Shown here one piece after another: positions 54,900 to 64,000 of a stretch of 64,000 nt of DNA. The stretch is from positions 4,774,001 to 4,838,000 of the forward strand of contig CM074763.1 in NCBI GenBank assembly GCA_037355855.1. Direction: 5' to 3'. The first letter of the stretch is position 1, and each line of letters opens with the position of its first letter. The DNA comes from Pseudo-nitzschia pungens (lineage: Eukaryota; Bacillariophyta; Bacillariophyceae; Bacillariales; Bacillariaceae). Made by a program: the position numbers and the translations under genes. The notes beneath the pieces are model-generated. The model ran no database searches and was not told where the DNA came from. It worked only from the letters and a program-made list of their open reading frames with translations.

Positions 54900-56332
54900 G
54901 CGAGAACGCATCGGTGCTAATCGAAGCATCGGATTTTTTTTTCGGAGAACAAGATCATCTTTGTCGAAATTGTCCATCCGTAGGGTTTGCATCCAACGCG
55001 CTGTTGTTGCAATGGACACGTGTGTGTTTTCAAAATGCCATCACAAACAAGAAGCTCCGGGCTCCAGCTCTTCTCGGAGATATCCGGCATATCCGAGTAA
55101 GCTCACCGGCGTCCTTTTGCGTCTCCGGAAACCGCCATCTCGAGGATTCGATGAACCGCATCCGCGGAATCCTTGGGTCTTGTTCTCGAACCCGCGCACT
55201 ATCCTGTCTCTTGGAGTCTTTGTTGGCATGTGATGGATCCTGCTTCCCGTCGTACCCGGGATTCGCAGTGGTGATGTGGTAAACGCGGGACACGGTTGCA
55301 CAACCTCGGTCGCCCTTGTCTGGATCCCTTGGACTTTTTTTTTCGTCACGGCGAACCAACGAACACAGAAAGTACCGTATGGCGACACGGTTGACTCGAT
55401 GGGTGTCGGAAGAAGGAACAATGCCGATCATCACTAGCAGAAATGTTTACGTACGGAGGATTACCTTAGTAGTAACCTTAGTGCCTCAGAGTGGCCTTGT
55501 TGTTGCGGTACTGTTGTGAATCTTGTTCGAACGGCATATTTTCACCATACAGTAATGGTTGTTGGATACAATGAAAGGCAAAGTGTGGTCCTCATTAGTG
55601 TACTTGGTGTAAGACTTACGCAGGTTCCGTCAATGATTTTTTTGGAAATCGAAAGAAAGACTGGTGTGTTCTTGTCACGGGATCAAAAAAATAGTAGATG
55701 ATCATTATCTTTCCGAGTAAGGTTACTAGTACTCGTACGGGTAACTTACCGTACGGTATCCGGTATGAGTCTCCAAGTGTGACACGAACCTTCGTAAAAA
55801 TAAAAAACAACACAGATAATATTATTTTTGTCTATTGCCCCGAATGATCATTGCATCGTTGCGACTTTCAAACTCGCGCACGCCCGGTGCGAAATTTGAA
55901 TTTTGGCAGGTTTGTGTTCGGTAACCTTACTCTTACCTTCTCGTACAGTACGGTACAATACCGTACCGTACATAACCTTACCCGTAAGTGTACCGGTTCG
56001 AGTCTTGACGAATAACGAGGTCGCACTCGTACCGTACGGTACGGAAAAAAAGAAAGAAAGAAAGATTGATTCATTCGATATTACGATTACGTAACTTACC
56101 GGTCACCACTATCGTATTTTGTGTTTTGAGAGTTGTCCCATTGCTTCGATACAGCACTTTCTGGTGCTTGCTCCAAGCATTCTTCGTTTCGACATCTTTC
56201 CGATTCTCATTTTTTTAAAAAAAGGTTTGGTTTGGTTGCGGACAGGACGTTCTCGAGATTGATCCAAATCCAAATCCCAATCCCAATCCCAATCCATCCA
56301 CCCACCCGCTCGTCCACTCTTCCGCGACAACG
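54900..56332. other. Intergenic
   Basis: No gene called. 55440-56100 is dense in TACGGTA, GTACCGTAC and GTAAGGTTAC words. The promoter of the next gene lies immediately before 56333, with caaatccc-type repeats near 56265-56300. Confidence 0.55.
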
Positions 56333-57475
56333 ATGACGATCGGCAAGCGCATCCTCGCTGCGTTGCTGGGAGCGGCCGCGACCCCGCTCCTCGCCGCAGC
56401 AGCGGTCTCTCCGTCGTGTCCGTCCGGCCCCAAGAGCGTCGTCGCGCCCCCGTTCGATCAGTCCTGCCAGAACCACTGCTCGTTCGGCGCGAATGCGGGA
56501 GAGATCGTCGGTCCCGCGGTCCTGACATCGGGAGACGCCTCGGGCTACGAGGTGGCGGCCATTTATTTCGGCCACCAGAACTGAGGTGCGTTTTGTTGTG
56601 GTGTGTTGTGTTGTTTTGCGCATCATTGCGTTGTGTTGTGTATCGTTGCGTATGTGATCCAACCCATTGCATGTTTCCCACTATTACTCGCCTCGTGGTT
56701 CGGAATCATCTCCCAACGATTCCACCGTCCTGCTCACTCCCTCATTCATCCCCTAATCCACTCCCTCGCTATCCCGCTCACCCACTCACCCACCCACTCT
56801 CCAGGCGGGTGCGTTGGCATGGTTTCCGCCATGGCCAGCGCGTACGAGGGTCTCACCGAGGCCGAACGCGAGCGCGTCTTTTTGCTCGCCGTCGGACGGA
56901 ACGAATACTCGGCCCTCGATTCGAACTTTTGCCGGGGGTTTGCGGCGTGCGCCGACGAGGGCGGGGCGCCGTGGTGGACGGCTCTGGGAGCCTCCCAGCG
57001 GGACGTCGTCTTTTATCTCAGGGCGGATCCGACCCGCGACGATTCGTGGGAATTCTACTGCCACTATTCCATGAACACCCACCGGGCCGAGTTTGGCGAC
57101 ACGATCCGGGAGATGCTCGCCGTCACCGAGGCGGCGGCGGCAGAAGCTGCGGCAGCTGCGGAACTGGAGGTGGATATGGATATGGATATGGATATGGATA
57201 TGGAGATCGAGGCCGCTGACGAGGAGGTGGAGGCAGCGGTCACCACCGATGTTCTCGACGAACTGGACACGGATTTGGAGTTGGAGTTGATCGGGAACGA
57301 GACGACGATCGAACCGGAAGACGAAATGGAACCACCTATTCTCAGTCCGGTTTCCCTGGTTGACAGCGACTCGGCTCCCTTGGCGTCGTCGTCGTCGTCG
57401 TCCCGCGCGGCCGTCACCGCTAACGCAATGACATTGATGGCGGGTGCATCGATCTTGACATGGTTCGTCTCGTAA
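56333..57475 (+). CDS. Candidate secreted selenoprotein with UxxC motif
   Basis: Model: join(56333..56585, 56805..57475), 307 aa with TGA (56582-56584) read as residue 84. The donor GTGCGT at 56586 (same type as the ETF-QO donor) and the acceptor CTCCAG at 56804 join the exons so that TGA is followed by Gly-Gly-Cys: HQN-U-GGCVGMVSAMASAY. Before it lies a strand-like segment YEVAAIYFG, so the layout is that of a thioredoxin-fold active site (CxxC with the first Cys replaced by Sec). The N-terminus is a signal peptide (RILAALLGAAATPLLAAAA) followed by three cysteines. The C-terminal part is acidic with a DM repeat, and ends with a hydrophobic tail (ANAMTLMAGASILTWFVS) that could be a GPI or membrane anchor. 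If TGA were a true stop, only an 83-residue protein would result. A SECIS element was not identified. Confidence 0.65.
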
Positions 57476-57510
57476 GGAACGATCCTTCAAGTCACAACAA
57501 TGCATAGTAC

Positions 57511-57540
57511 TTTTGTTTGATAACAACCTATCAAACAAAA
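57511..57540 (+). other. Perfect 12-bp hairpin in the 3' region
   Basis: TTTTGTTTGATA, loop ACAACC, then TATCAAACAAAA; all 12 pairs match. It lies 35 nt after the stop of the candidate selenoprotein gene. It lacks the UGA.GA quartet of a standard SECIS, so it is probably a 3' UTR or processing structure. Confidence 0.7.
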
Positions 57541-58307
57541 CGAAACAGAAACGGAAGAGAAAAGAACGGAACGGAACGGAACGAAACAAGGTTTCCGAAA
57601 CAAGGTGTCGTGTATTGTTGTGTGGTTGTCGGTGCCGACAGCAACGGTATGGTTTGTCTCGGTCGGAATGAAACGGACGCTGAATGACGCACCTTTGATC
57701 GGTCCGGGAAGGCAACGCGATGCCATTCCCACCAGAGTACCGCAAATGGTGCCGACGAGCAGACGATGAATTGTTCGGAGCAAACTTTTACTGTAGGAGT
57801 ACAGAGCCAGTAGGAACGCCACACCAGCAACAATACTACTACTACACGTCACTAGTACCTGCGAAGAAGTAGTAGTAGTACTACTACTAACGAGCAGCAG
57901 ATTTAGCAGTTCTTACTACTACGACAACACAGAAACCAATTCTAGTTGTGATATACTAGTACTAGTACTAGTCGAGTCGTCTTCAAATCCCAAACTGATT
58001 GGATGTACGACAATGCTTTGTACTATTATTTTAGATGCCGATGTGTGGGTTGATTTTTGGAATGAACGATTGCTCTCACTGGGCAAGAAGAAGAAACGAG
58101 CAAGCAGCAGCAGTTGACCAGAAAACTACTAGTATCTGGATTCTTGTTCCAGCACCGTGTTCTCCTTCGTCTGATAACTGTCACGCAACCCCGTAGCGAC
58201 CCCCCGTGGCAACCTCATTTGTGTGCAGATTTAACACGACATATGTTTGCATCACCTTGCGTTGCACAACCTATACGTTCAAGGTTATTGAGCGGTTTGG
58301 GTCGCGC
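57541..58307. other. Intergenic
   Basis: Contains ggaac pentamers (57558-57580), agt/act trinucleotide tracts (57840-57890, 57950-57975) and no recognisable gene. Any SECIS for the preceding gene should lie here or just upstream. Confidence 0.5.
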
Positions 58308-58884
58308 CAGGGGGTTGCGAAAATCAGACTCCGTGGTTGTGAAACGCAGACTCCGTGGTTGTGAAACGCAGACTCCGTGGTTGTGAAACGCAGACTCCGT
58401 GGTTGTGAAACGCAACCTCTTACTATTCTGAAATACTTCCTATGTGTTTGCGAAAATCAGACTCGGTGGTTGTGAAACGCAACCTCTTACTATTCCGAAA
58501 CAATATCAACGTGGTCGCGAAAATCAGACTCCGTGGTTGCGAAAATCAGACTCCGTGGTTGTGAAACGCAGACTCTGTGGTTGTGAAACGCAGACTCCGT
58601 GGTTGTGAAACGCAGACTCCGTGGTTCTGAAACGCAGACTCCGTGGTTCTGAAACGCAGACTCCGTGGTTGTGAAACGCAGACTCTGTGGTTGTGAAACG
58701 CAGACTCCGTGGTTCTGAAACGCAACCTCTTACTATTCTGAATTACTTCCTATGTGGTTGCGAAAATCAGACTCTGTGGTTGTGAAACGCAACCTCTTAC
58801 TATTCTGAATTACTTCCTATGTGGTTGCGAAAATCAGACTCGGTGGTTGTGAAACGCAACCTCTTACTATTCTGAAACAATTCT
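58308..58884 (+). repeat. 22-bp minisatellite array
   Basis: Two 22-bp units alternate: GTGGTTGTGAAACGCAGACT plus CC, and GTGGTTGCGAAAATCAGACT plus CC or CG. They are interrupted by a longer unit containing AACCTCTTACTATTCTGAA and CTTCCTATGTG, repeated four or five times. There are no unique spacers, so this is not a CRISPR array. Position beside two transposon-like genes suggests transposon subterminal repeats. Confidence 0.85.
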
Positions 58885-58964
58885 TACGAGTTATACCCCG
58901 TTTTGAATATCATAACTCGCCTCCACAATTACAATTCCACTATGTCTTTTTTCTGCTACTTTTA

Positions 58965-60521
58965 TCATACACTCTCCATCTCACCTAGGAACTCAACCAT
59001 ACCTGGATCAACAAATGCCTCTTCTTCTGAATCGTCGTCCTCCCTGCTGTCACTATCATCATTACCATCATCCTCATTACTGCTTTCACGCACAAATTTT
59101 TCCTTTACTAGCATCTCAAACTCCCTCCCAGTCTCCTCACCTTCTCTTAATTCCCTTACACGTCTACACAACCGATTGAAAACTCTCATTCCTTCCTGAG
59201 TCCATCCATCCTTTTTTCCACTTCTTTGATCGCAGTATCGTTTCTTCTCTGTACCCCTCCTCTTTGGATTTGGACCATCCTTAATTGTCTTCTGCTCAAC
59301 CCACACCCTGTATTCGTTGTGAATCATCATCAAACCAAATGCCTCATCCGATACTGTAAATATCTCACTAATCAAATCTTCACTCTTTCTTGTATCAAAA
59401 TTCGTAACATTTGGATTGATCGCCGACAGAATTCTTGTCAAAAAGTACTGATACTCATCGTTATCAAACATGTTAGGTCTGCGGTATTCAGGGCAAATGA
59501 TATCTCTTGTCGTTACATCAATTTGTACTTTGCTTGGAAAATGTTCTGGTACCCTATTTGCGTAAGCGTCGTCTTCATAAACAATGCACACCAGTGAGTT
59601 CCCTGTTCATATTATGATACACATGTGCAATTACCCTCTTTTGTTGTCACTCAACTTACCAAACCATCTTTTTCGTGCCAGCGTTTGAGTGTTATGGCGG
59701 AGCGCACTGAGTGCTAGCTTCACGGTACCCACATGGTAATTAGCAAACGTCTTGCTGGTCACCCCCTTGAGAATACTTATCCTACCCGCTTTGATTCCCT
59801 TCTCTATAATCTTGGCATTCTCTTCTTTTTTTCCCATTGGGAATTTTGTCAATTTATATACCTTCTCTTTTACGTACTCCCTCACCTGCTTCTCAACAAC
59901 CTTTCCCTTTGTGTCGGCTAGTGACAATAGATCACCCGACACCAATCCTTCCATTTGACTGCTTAACTCACTAATTTTTCTGTCCTCATTATCTGGTCCT
60001 CTCACTTCTTGGACCGGCAATGCTATACCCTTTGGAACGCCAGGTATCGCCTGTCGTTTGTTCTCCTCGTCGTTGTTGATAGGATCAGAACGTGTAGTCT
60101 TGGACAACAAAATCTCCGTCACCACCTTCTTGTAGTCACCACCCTTCTTTCCCCGCAATAAGCGCTTTATCGTCTCCACGCCTTGCTCGAAATCCTTTTT
60201 CTCCCTCTCTGCTTTAGCTCGCTTCTTCATACTACCCACCAGTCGTCCTGGCGGTGTCTCTTTTGTGTTCTCGTCTGTCGTCTTGCCTGTTGAATTTCCT
60301 GTCCCTCCACCGGCTCTGGATACAATCGTCCCGAGTTCTTCATCGTCACTCAACTTTCGTTTCTTGCTCATCTCAGTAGACACTCTCACTGTCTCGTCAT
60401 TTACTGTGGTCGGTTGATCCAATTCTGTTGTGTCTACTACATCCTCGTATACACTTGGCCCATACGACATTCTTCGTGTGGACCTTTTTTCTGGACATAA
60501 ATTTGGATTGGTTGTATTCAT
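58965..60521 (-). CDS. Two-exon hypothetical protein of a putative DNA transposon, 499 aa
   Basis: Model: complement(join(58965..59602, 59660..60521)). The donor GTAAGT at 59659 and the acceptor AACAG at 59603 (57-nt intron) join KRWFG to NSLVCIVYEDDAY in frame. N-terminal 100 residues are Ser/Thr-rich and charged (STEMSKKRKLSDDEELG). A basic helical middle follows (FEQGVETIKRLLRGKK, TSKTFANYHVGTVKLALSAL). The second exon is compact (NMFDNDEYQYFLTRIL, KRYCDQRSGKKDGWTQEGMR, VFNRLCRRVRELREGEETGR) and ends in an Asp/Glu/Ser-rich tail. No domain is named. Divergent to the transposase-like gene at 61022 and next to the minisatellite, it probably is an accessory ORF of the same element. Confidence 0.7.
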
Positions 60522-61021
60522 TTTTACCCAGTAATCTTACTTACTAGTAACGCTGTGAAAAATTATGTGTCTTCTGCACCTCTCCAAAAGAGACACAACC
60601 ATCAAGGTCAATGTGAAAAAGTCAACGTGAAGTGGGCGTTCTTGCCCCGCTAGTGCACATGCAGGCTACATGAATCACGCCTACCCTCCCGCGCCATAAT
60701 TTGTCCCTCACCTCCTTCTGTACATTATAGGAACACTCAATACCTACTGTGTAGAGCTACTACTACTACTAGTATTGACTACAGAATTACTACTAGTACC
60801 ACCAGTAGGGCGACTGCAAGCCTGCCCTCACCCACTACTACAAGTTCTTCCCACCACTGTCTGATAGTAACCTCGTTCTTATTAACTGTATGAAGAACAG
60901 TCCCCCACATAACCACAGCATTTGACTCAACTGATTCGTGAACGTACACCCAGCCATATTCATCACCTTAACCTTACCTTACTAGCACTTAGTCCAAAGA
61001 TACTCCCAATCATTCCCTTTG
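60522..61021. other. Divergent intergenic region
   Basis: Between the minus-strand gene and the transposase-like ORF. Holds tac/act trinucleotide tracts near 60760-60800 and no gene. It probably contains a shared divergent promoter of the putative transposon. Confidence 0.5.
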
Positions 61022-64000
61022 ATGTCTCTTCATCCATACTCACATGGAATACGTTTCAAAACATCACGAGCACCATGTCGTTCTGTCACACTATCATTGA
61101 AAACGTCCACCTCAACGCAAACATCCTCAACAACATCCATTGAAAACGTCCACCACACCACAAACATCCTCAACAACATCGTACTCGAACTCCAAAGCAT
61201 GTACCCAAATTCTCACTTTGTCAATTGCAATAAGTACCCGAAGCTATTCTACTGCGTGGCGTGCGCCGCTTCGGATAGAAACAAGAAGAAGCAGAAGAAG
61301 ACGTTTTCTGGAGTCAAAAAAGTATCTGTTTCTCACCGCGGTTCCATAAACTATGTTTCGAGGGGACTATCAAACCATCTGGCAAATAACGAGTATTGCT
61401 TATTCTTTTACGAATCAAGAAATCTACAGAAATGTTACTCCACGTCGGTAGTGAAGGAAGATTCCGATTCATCGATTCCTCTTTCTAAAAAGTACACTCT
61501 ACAAGAATTTGGTCGGATTCTACCCTCCAACCCCCACCCCAACAACAATCCATCCAACCTTGACCTTCACGCTAGGCTCAACGGGCAAGTGGTCCACAAC
61601 GTTCTAATTCCCCCAATCGACAGAGGTGCAATGGATGCTAACATGTATCAACCACCCACCAACTTTCCGCGTTGTGACGGAAGTATTGATAGCAACTCTC
61701 TTGATATTCTCGATTCATCTGATGAAGCAGACGATTGCAACTCAAAGAGGAAACAACCCTTCCCATCCATCAATGACAGAGAAATATCTTTCCGCTCCAA
61801 CAGGATTCGTCGAGGATACAATGCCAACCCTAGACTGATAGCAGAAATCAAGCTCATGAATCTACTCATGAAGCACAAGCTACACCTCAACACTTTCAAG
61901 TCGATATTCGAGTGGGCTAAAGACGCGCAAGGAATGGACGGCTTCGATTTTGCATCAACGCCTGCCCGTTCAAGAGATGCAATCTTCAACGAAATGAAAA
62001 CCCATCTCAATGTTCCCCCAACGCACTTTGAACCAAAACTCACTAATTGGCTCCCAGGTAATCTCCCAACCCAAATTTATGTGCGACCTTTCCAGGATGC
62101 ACTCCATACTTTGTTGACAAATAATGATCTAATGAAGGAAAAAAATATTTCCCTCCCAAACTCCAGAGATCCTTTGTCCCCTGAAAACTTCCCTTCAATC
62201 TCTGATAATACCATGATCACAGAGTTGCATCATGGATCCTGGTGGAGCGACTCATGGAAGCAACTATGCAAAAAAGACGAAATGCTAGTTCCATTACTCT
62301 TCTACATGGATGGTATCAGTCTCGACGTGCATGGACGTTTGTCTCTCACTCCTCTGAACATGACCCTTGGAATTTTTAACACTGAAACAAGAAAAAAACC
62401 GGAAGCATGGACAACAATCTATTTCCACCCCGATCATCAGTTAGAGTCAATCGGCCGTAACACCCGAAAAGAAAAACCCCACGAATCTATTCAGAACCTA
62501 CACAACGCAATAGACACTGCCTTATCATCTTTGAGAACGACATGTGAAAGCAATACCCCTATCGAGTGGGATTTTTTCCCTCACGACGGACGTCTAACAC
62601 CGATTAAAATGAAATTTGCTATTGCATTTGTGATTGGTGACACTGAACTGCATGATAAACTCTGTGGAAAGTTCGGATCCCGCTCACTTCTAGTGAACAA
62701 ACTATGCCGTCATTGCAACTGTCCGTCGGAGGATATTAACAAACCAAACGCACAAACACTCCAACAAAGAAGATTATGGGTCCCATATGATTTCCAAAAA
62801 ATTTTTGAAATGGAAGACCGTACTGAAACAGAAAGGTATTGCCAGTCGATTTCTCATCACCCTATAAAGAATGCATTCCACAAGCTCAATTTTGGTGTAA
62901 ATGTTCACAATATTCATCTTGCCTCTCCCGGGGAATGCCTCCACATGCATCAGCTAGGTGTAGCAAAACGATGTGTTGAGGCACTTGGGACTCTGCTTTT
63001 GGGTCAGTTACAAACGGGTGAATGTCCGTATGCACCTGATCTTCGTGTTGGGAAAAAAAGTTACTCAATAGTCGAAGATTTGGCACGGCTATACGGGGCA
63101 CAGCTTTCAAGACAGTCGGATCGGGACTTTCCTCGTACTAAGTTTACTGGTGCCCTTCTGAGCTCCACGAAAAAGGGAGGGCAGGAATACTCGGGCATTC
63201 TTATATCGGTGCTAATAACCCTTGCAAGTAATCCCTTGGACAACATCCTTGGTGACAGACGCTTCAACAAGAAGCAAATCGAGGTTATCGAGCTCATCAT
63301 TTCCATGGAAGAGTTTTTAAAAAAGGGTGACATTACCGTTGGAGATTTGAAGAAACTTCCAAAGACCGTTTCGTATTTCATTGATTGCGTTAATACAACC
63401 TGTCTTCGGAATGGAGCAGGATCAAAGTTGATTAAAAACCATTTGTACTTTCACCTCACTGATTACATCAAGTTATGGGGAAAACCATGTGGCTGGGACT
63501 CGGCGTACTCTGAATCTCACCATAAAACGGAAATCAAAGCTCCTTCAAAAAACACACAACAAAATGCTTCAACTTTGATCGAACAAACAGCAAAGAGACA
63601 AGAAGAGAAAATGTTACTACGCACAGCCACTTCTGAATATGGATTGGGAGTAAAGAATGACACACAGTCACAGACATGTAATCCCGTTGGTGGTTCACGT
63701 TTTACAATCCAACGTACCAACGACACACCAAGCATGACCTGGTCTAGAACATCCAACAAGGATAAGCCGTCATACCCGATGGATGTCCTTGCCTTTGTTT
63801 GCGACAAAGTCATTCCAATTCTTGACAATGTTTCCCACGTGGAGGGGTTCACTGAGCACAACCGTCATGACAAAGTGAACAATAGGAAATATATTTTTCG
63901 TTGTCATACATCGTATCGATCCAACAGTTCACAAGTCAACGCTGTTTGGATGGACTGGGCTCTTTTCCATTTGGACGATGAACAAATACCCTGTCAGATC
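61022..64000 (+). CDS. Large transposase-like ORF (partial, runs off window)
   Basis: An open frame of 993 codons from the ATG at 61022 to the window edge, with no stop; the next in-frame ATG is 61199. Translated features: YCVACAASDRNKKKQKKTFS and SHRGSINYVSRGLSNHLANN near the N-terminus (zinc-finger-like Cys/His), then LFYMDGISLDVHGRLSLTPL, NMTLGIFNTETRKKPEAW, NKLCRHCNCPSED, and NIHLASPGECLHMHQLGVAK with VGDLKKLPKTVSYF later. The block around YMDGISLD resembles the DDE-type transposase core of the CMC (CACTA/Plavaka-like) group, and similar large ORFs recur in diatom genomes. I infer a transposase, without a named family. A 43-bp tandem duplication near the 5' end (61096-61181) shifts the frame relative to the flanking sequence, so the true start or intactness is uncertain. 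No stop codon interrupts the rest. Confidence 0.7.
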   Translation, partial: MSLHPYSHGIRFKTSRAPCRSVTLSLKTSTSTQTSSTTSIENVHHTTNILNNIVLELQSMYPNSHFVNCNKYPKLFYCVACAASDRNKKKQKKTFSGVKKVSVSHRGSINYVSRGLSNHLANNEYCLFFYESRNLQKCYSTSVVKEDSDSSIPLSKKYTLQEFGRILPSNPHPNNNPSNLDLHARLNGQVVHNVLIPPIDRGAMDANMYQPPTNFPRCDGSIDSNSLDILDSSDEADDCNSKRKQPFPSINDREISFRSNRIRRGYNANPRLIAEIKLMNLLMKHKLHLNTFKSIFEWAKDAQGMDGFDFASTPARSRDAIFNEMKTHLNVPPTHFEPKLTNWLPGNLPTQIYVRPFQDALHTLLTNNDLMKEKNISLPNSRDPLSPENFPSISDNTMITELHHGSWWSDSWKQLCKKDEMLVPLLFYMDGISLDVHGRLSLTPLNMTLGIFNTETRKKPEAWTTIYFHPDHQLESIGRNTRKEKPHESIQNLHNAIDTALSSLRTTCESNTPIEWDFFPHDGRLTPIKMKFAIAFVIGDTELHDKLCGKFGSRSLLVNKLCRHCNCPSEDINKPNAQTLQQRRLWVPYDFQKIFEMEDRTETERYCQSISHHPIKNAFHKLNFGVNVHNIHLASPGECLHMHQLGVAKRCVEALGTLLLGQLQTGECPYAPDLRVGKKSYSIVEDLARLYGAQLSRQSDRDFPRTKFTGALLSSTKKGGQEYSGILISVLITLASNPLDNILGDRRFNKKQIEVIELIISMEEFLKKGDITVGDLKKLPKTVSYFIDCVNTTCLRNGAGSKLIKNHLYFHLTDYIKLWGKPCGWDSAYSESHHKTEIKAPSKNTQQNASTLIEQTAKRQEEKMLLRTATSEYGLGVKNDTQSQTCNPVGGSRFTIQRTNDTPSMTWSRTSNKDKPSYPMDVLAFVCDKVIPILDNVSHVEGFTEHNRHDKVNNRKYIFRCHTSYRSNSSQVNAVWMDWALFHLDDEQIPCQI
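61096..61181 (+). repeat. 43-bp tandem duplication in the transposase-like ORF
   Basis: ATTGAAAACGTCCACC begins at 61096 and again at 61139. The copies end ...CTCAACAACATCC and ...CTCAACAACATCG. A 43-bp offset changes the reading frame. In the frame of the first copy, ENVHLNANILNN is read; in that of the second, ENVHHTTNILNN, so the duplication splits one ancestral reading frame. Confidence 0.8.

Noticed and set aside
58308..58884. CRISPR-like regular repeats
   Set aside because: The 22-bp units are directly tandem, with no unique spacers, in a eukaryotic genome.

Overview
The window looks like nuclear DNA of a photosynthetic stramenopile, most likely a diatom. Genes sit on both strands without operons and several carry short GT-AG introns (57 to 440 nt). 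Two proteins begin with a hydrophobic signal followed by an ADAF/ARSF-like junction, as in proteins imported through the ER into a secondary plastid. Many predicted proteins are intrinsically disordered or repeat-rich, and the intergenic DNA is full of tri- and pentanucleotide repeats. The genus cannot be named from this sequence alone.

Layout. 0.7-3.3 kb: a pogo/Tigger-like DDE transposase broken by two in-frame TGA codons. 5.3-9.0 kb: a three-exon Asn/Gln/Ala-rich protein with a conserved C-terminal Cys/His domain. 10.1-12.4 kb and 14.4-20.1 kb: two long disordered proteins; the second has about ten KYNRF-type repeats and an in-frame TAA 141 codons before the end of its reading frame. 21.1 kb: a small secreted or plastid protein. 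22.7-24.7 kb: a UbiB/ADCK-family kinase-like protein. 24.7-27.8 kb: a gene-poor repeat desert. 27.8-30.4 kb: two internally repeated proteins (58-aa and 39-aa periods). 31.7-34.1 kb: a plastid-type parvulin isomerase converging on a membrane-anchored beta-rich protein. 34.7-40.05 kb: a nearly intact Ty3/gypsy retrotransposon on the minus strand, with 248/244-bp LTRs and a 4-bp target duplication. 40.5-42.5 kb: NAD kinase. 43.0-45.4 kb: electron-transfer-flavoprotein:ubiquinone oxidoreductase (ETF-QO). 46.5-47.7 kb: an acyl-CoA-binding membrane protein. 50.8-52.7 kb: a six-TM protein with two copies of a beta domain. 54.3 kb: a DUF4116-type repeat protein. 56.3-57.5 kb: a secreted thioredoxin-like protein with an in-frame TGA. 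58.3-64 kb: a minisatellite, a two-exon gene and a divergent very large transposase-like ORF that runs off the window; together they look like one large DNA transposon.

The metabolic genes are independent housekeeping genes. NAD kinase makes NADP, ETF-QO passes electrons from acyl-CoA dehydrogenases to ubiquinone, and the acyl-CoA-binding protein carries fatty acyl-CoA; the link between the last two is functional (fatty-acid turnover), not an operon.

The most interesting signal is at 56,333-57,475. The only open reading through both exons needs TGA at 56582-56584 to be read as an amino acid, and the splice phase then gives U-G-G-C, a UxxC redox motif after a thioredoxin-like strand. I read this as a candidate selenoprotein; I could not find a convincing SECIS element by eye. 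Second is the retrotransposon, whose gag, pol and integrase lie in one frame interrupted by two UGA codons, the first followed by CUA, a known readthrough context.
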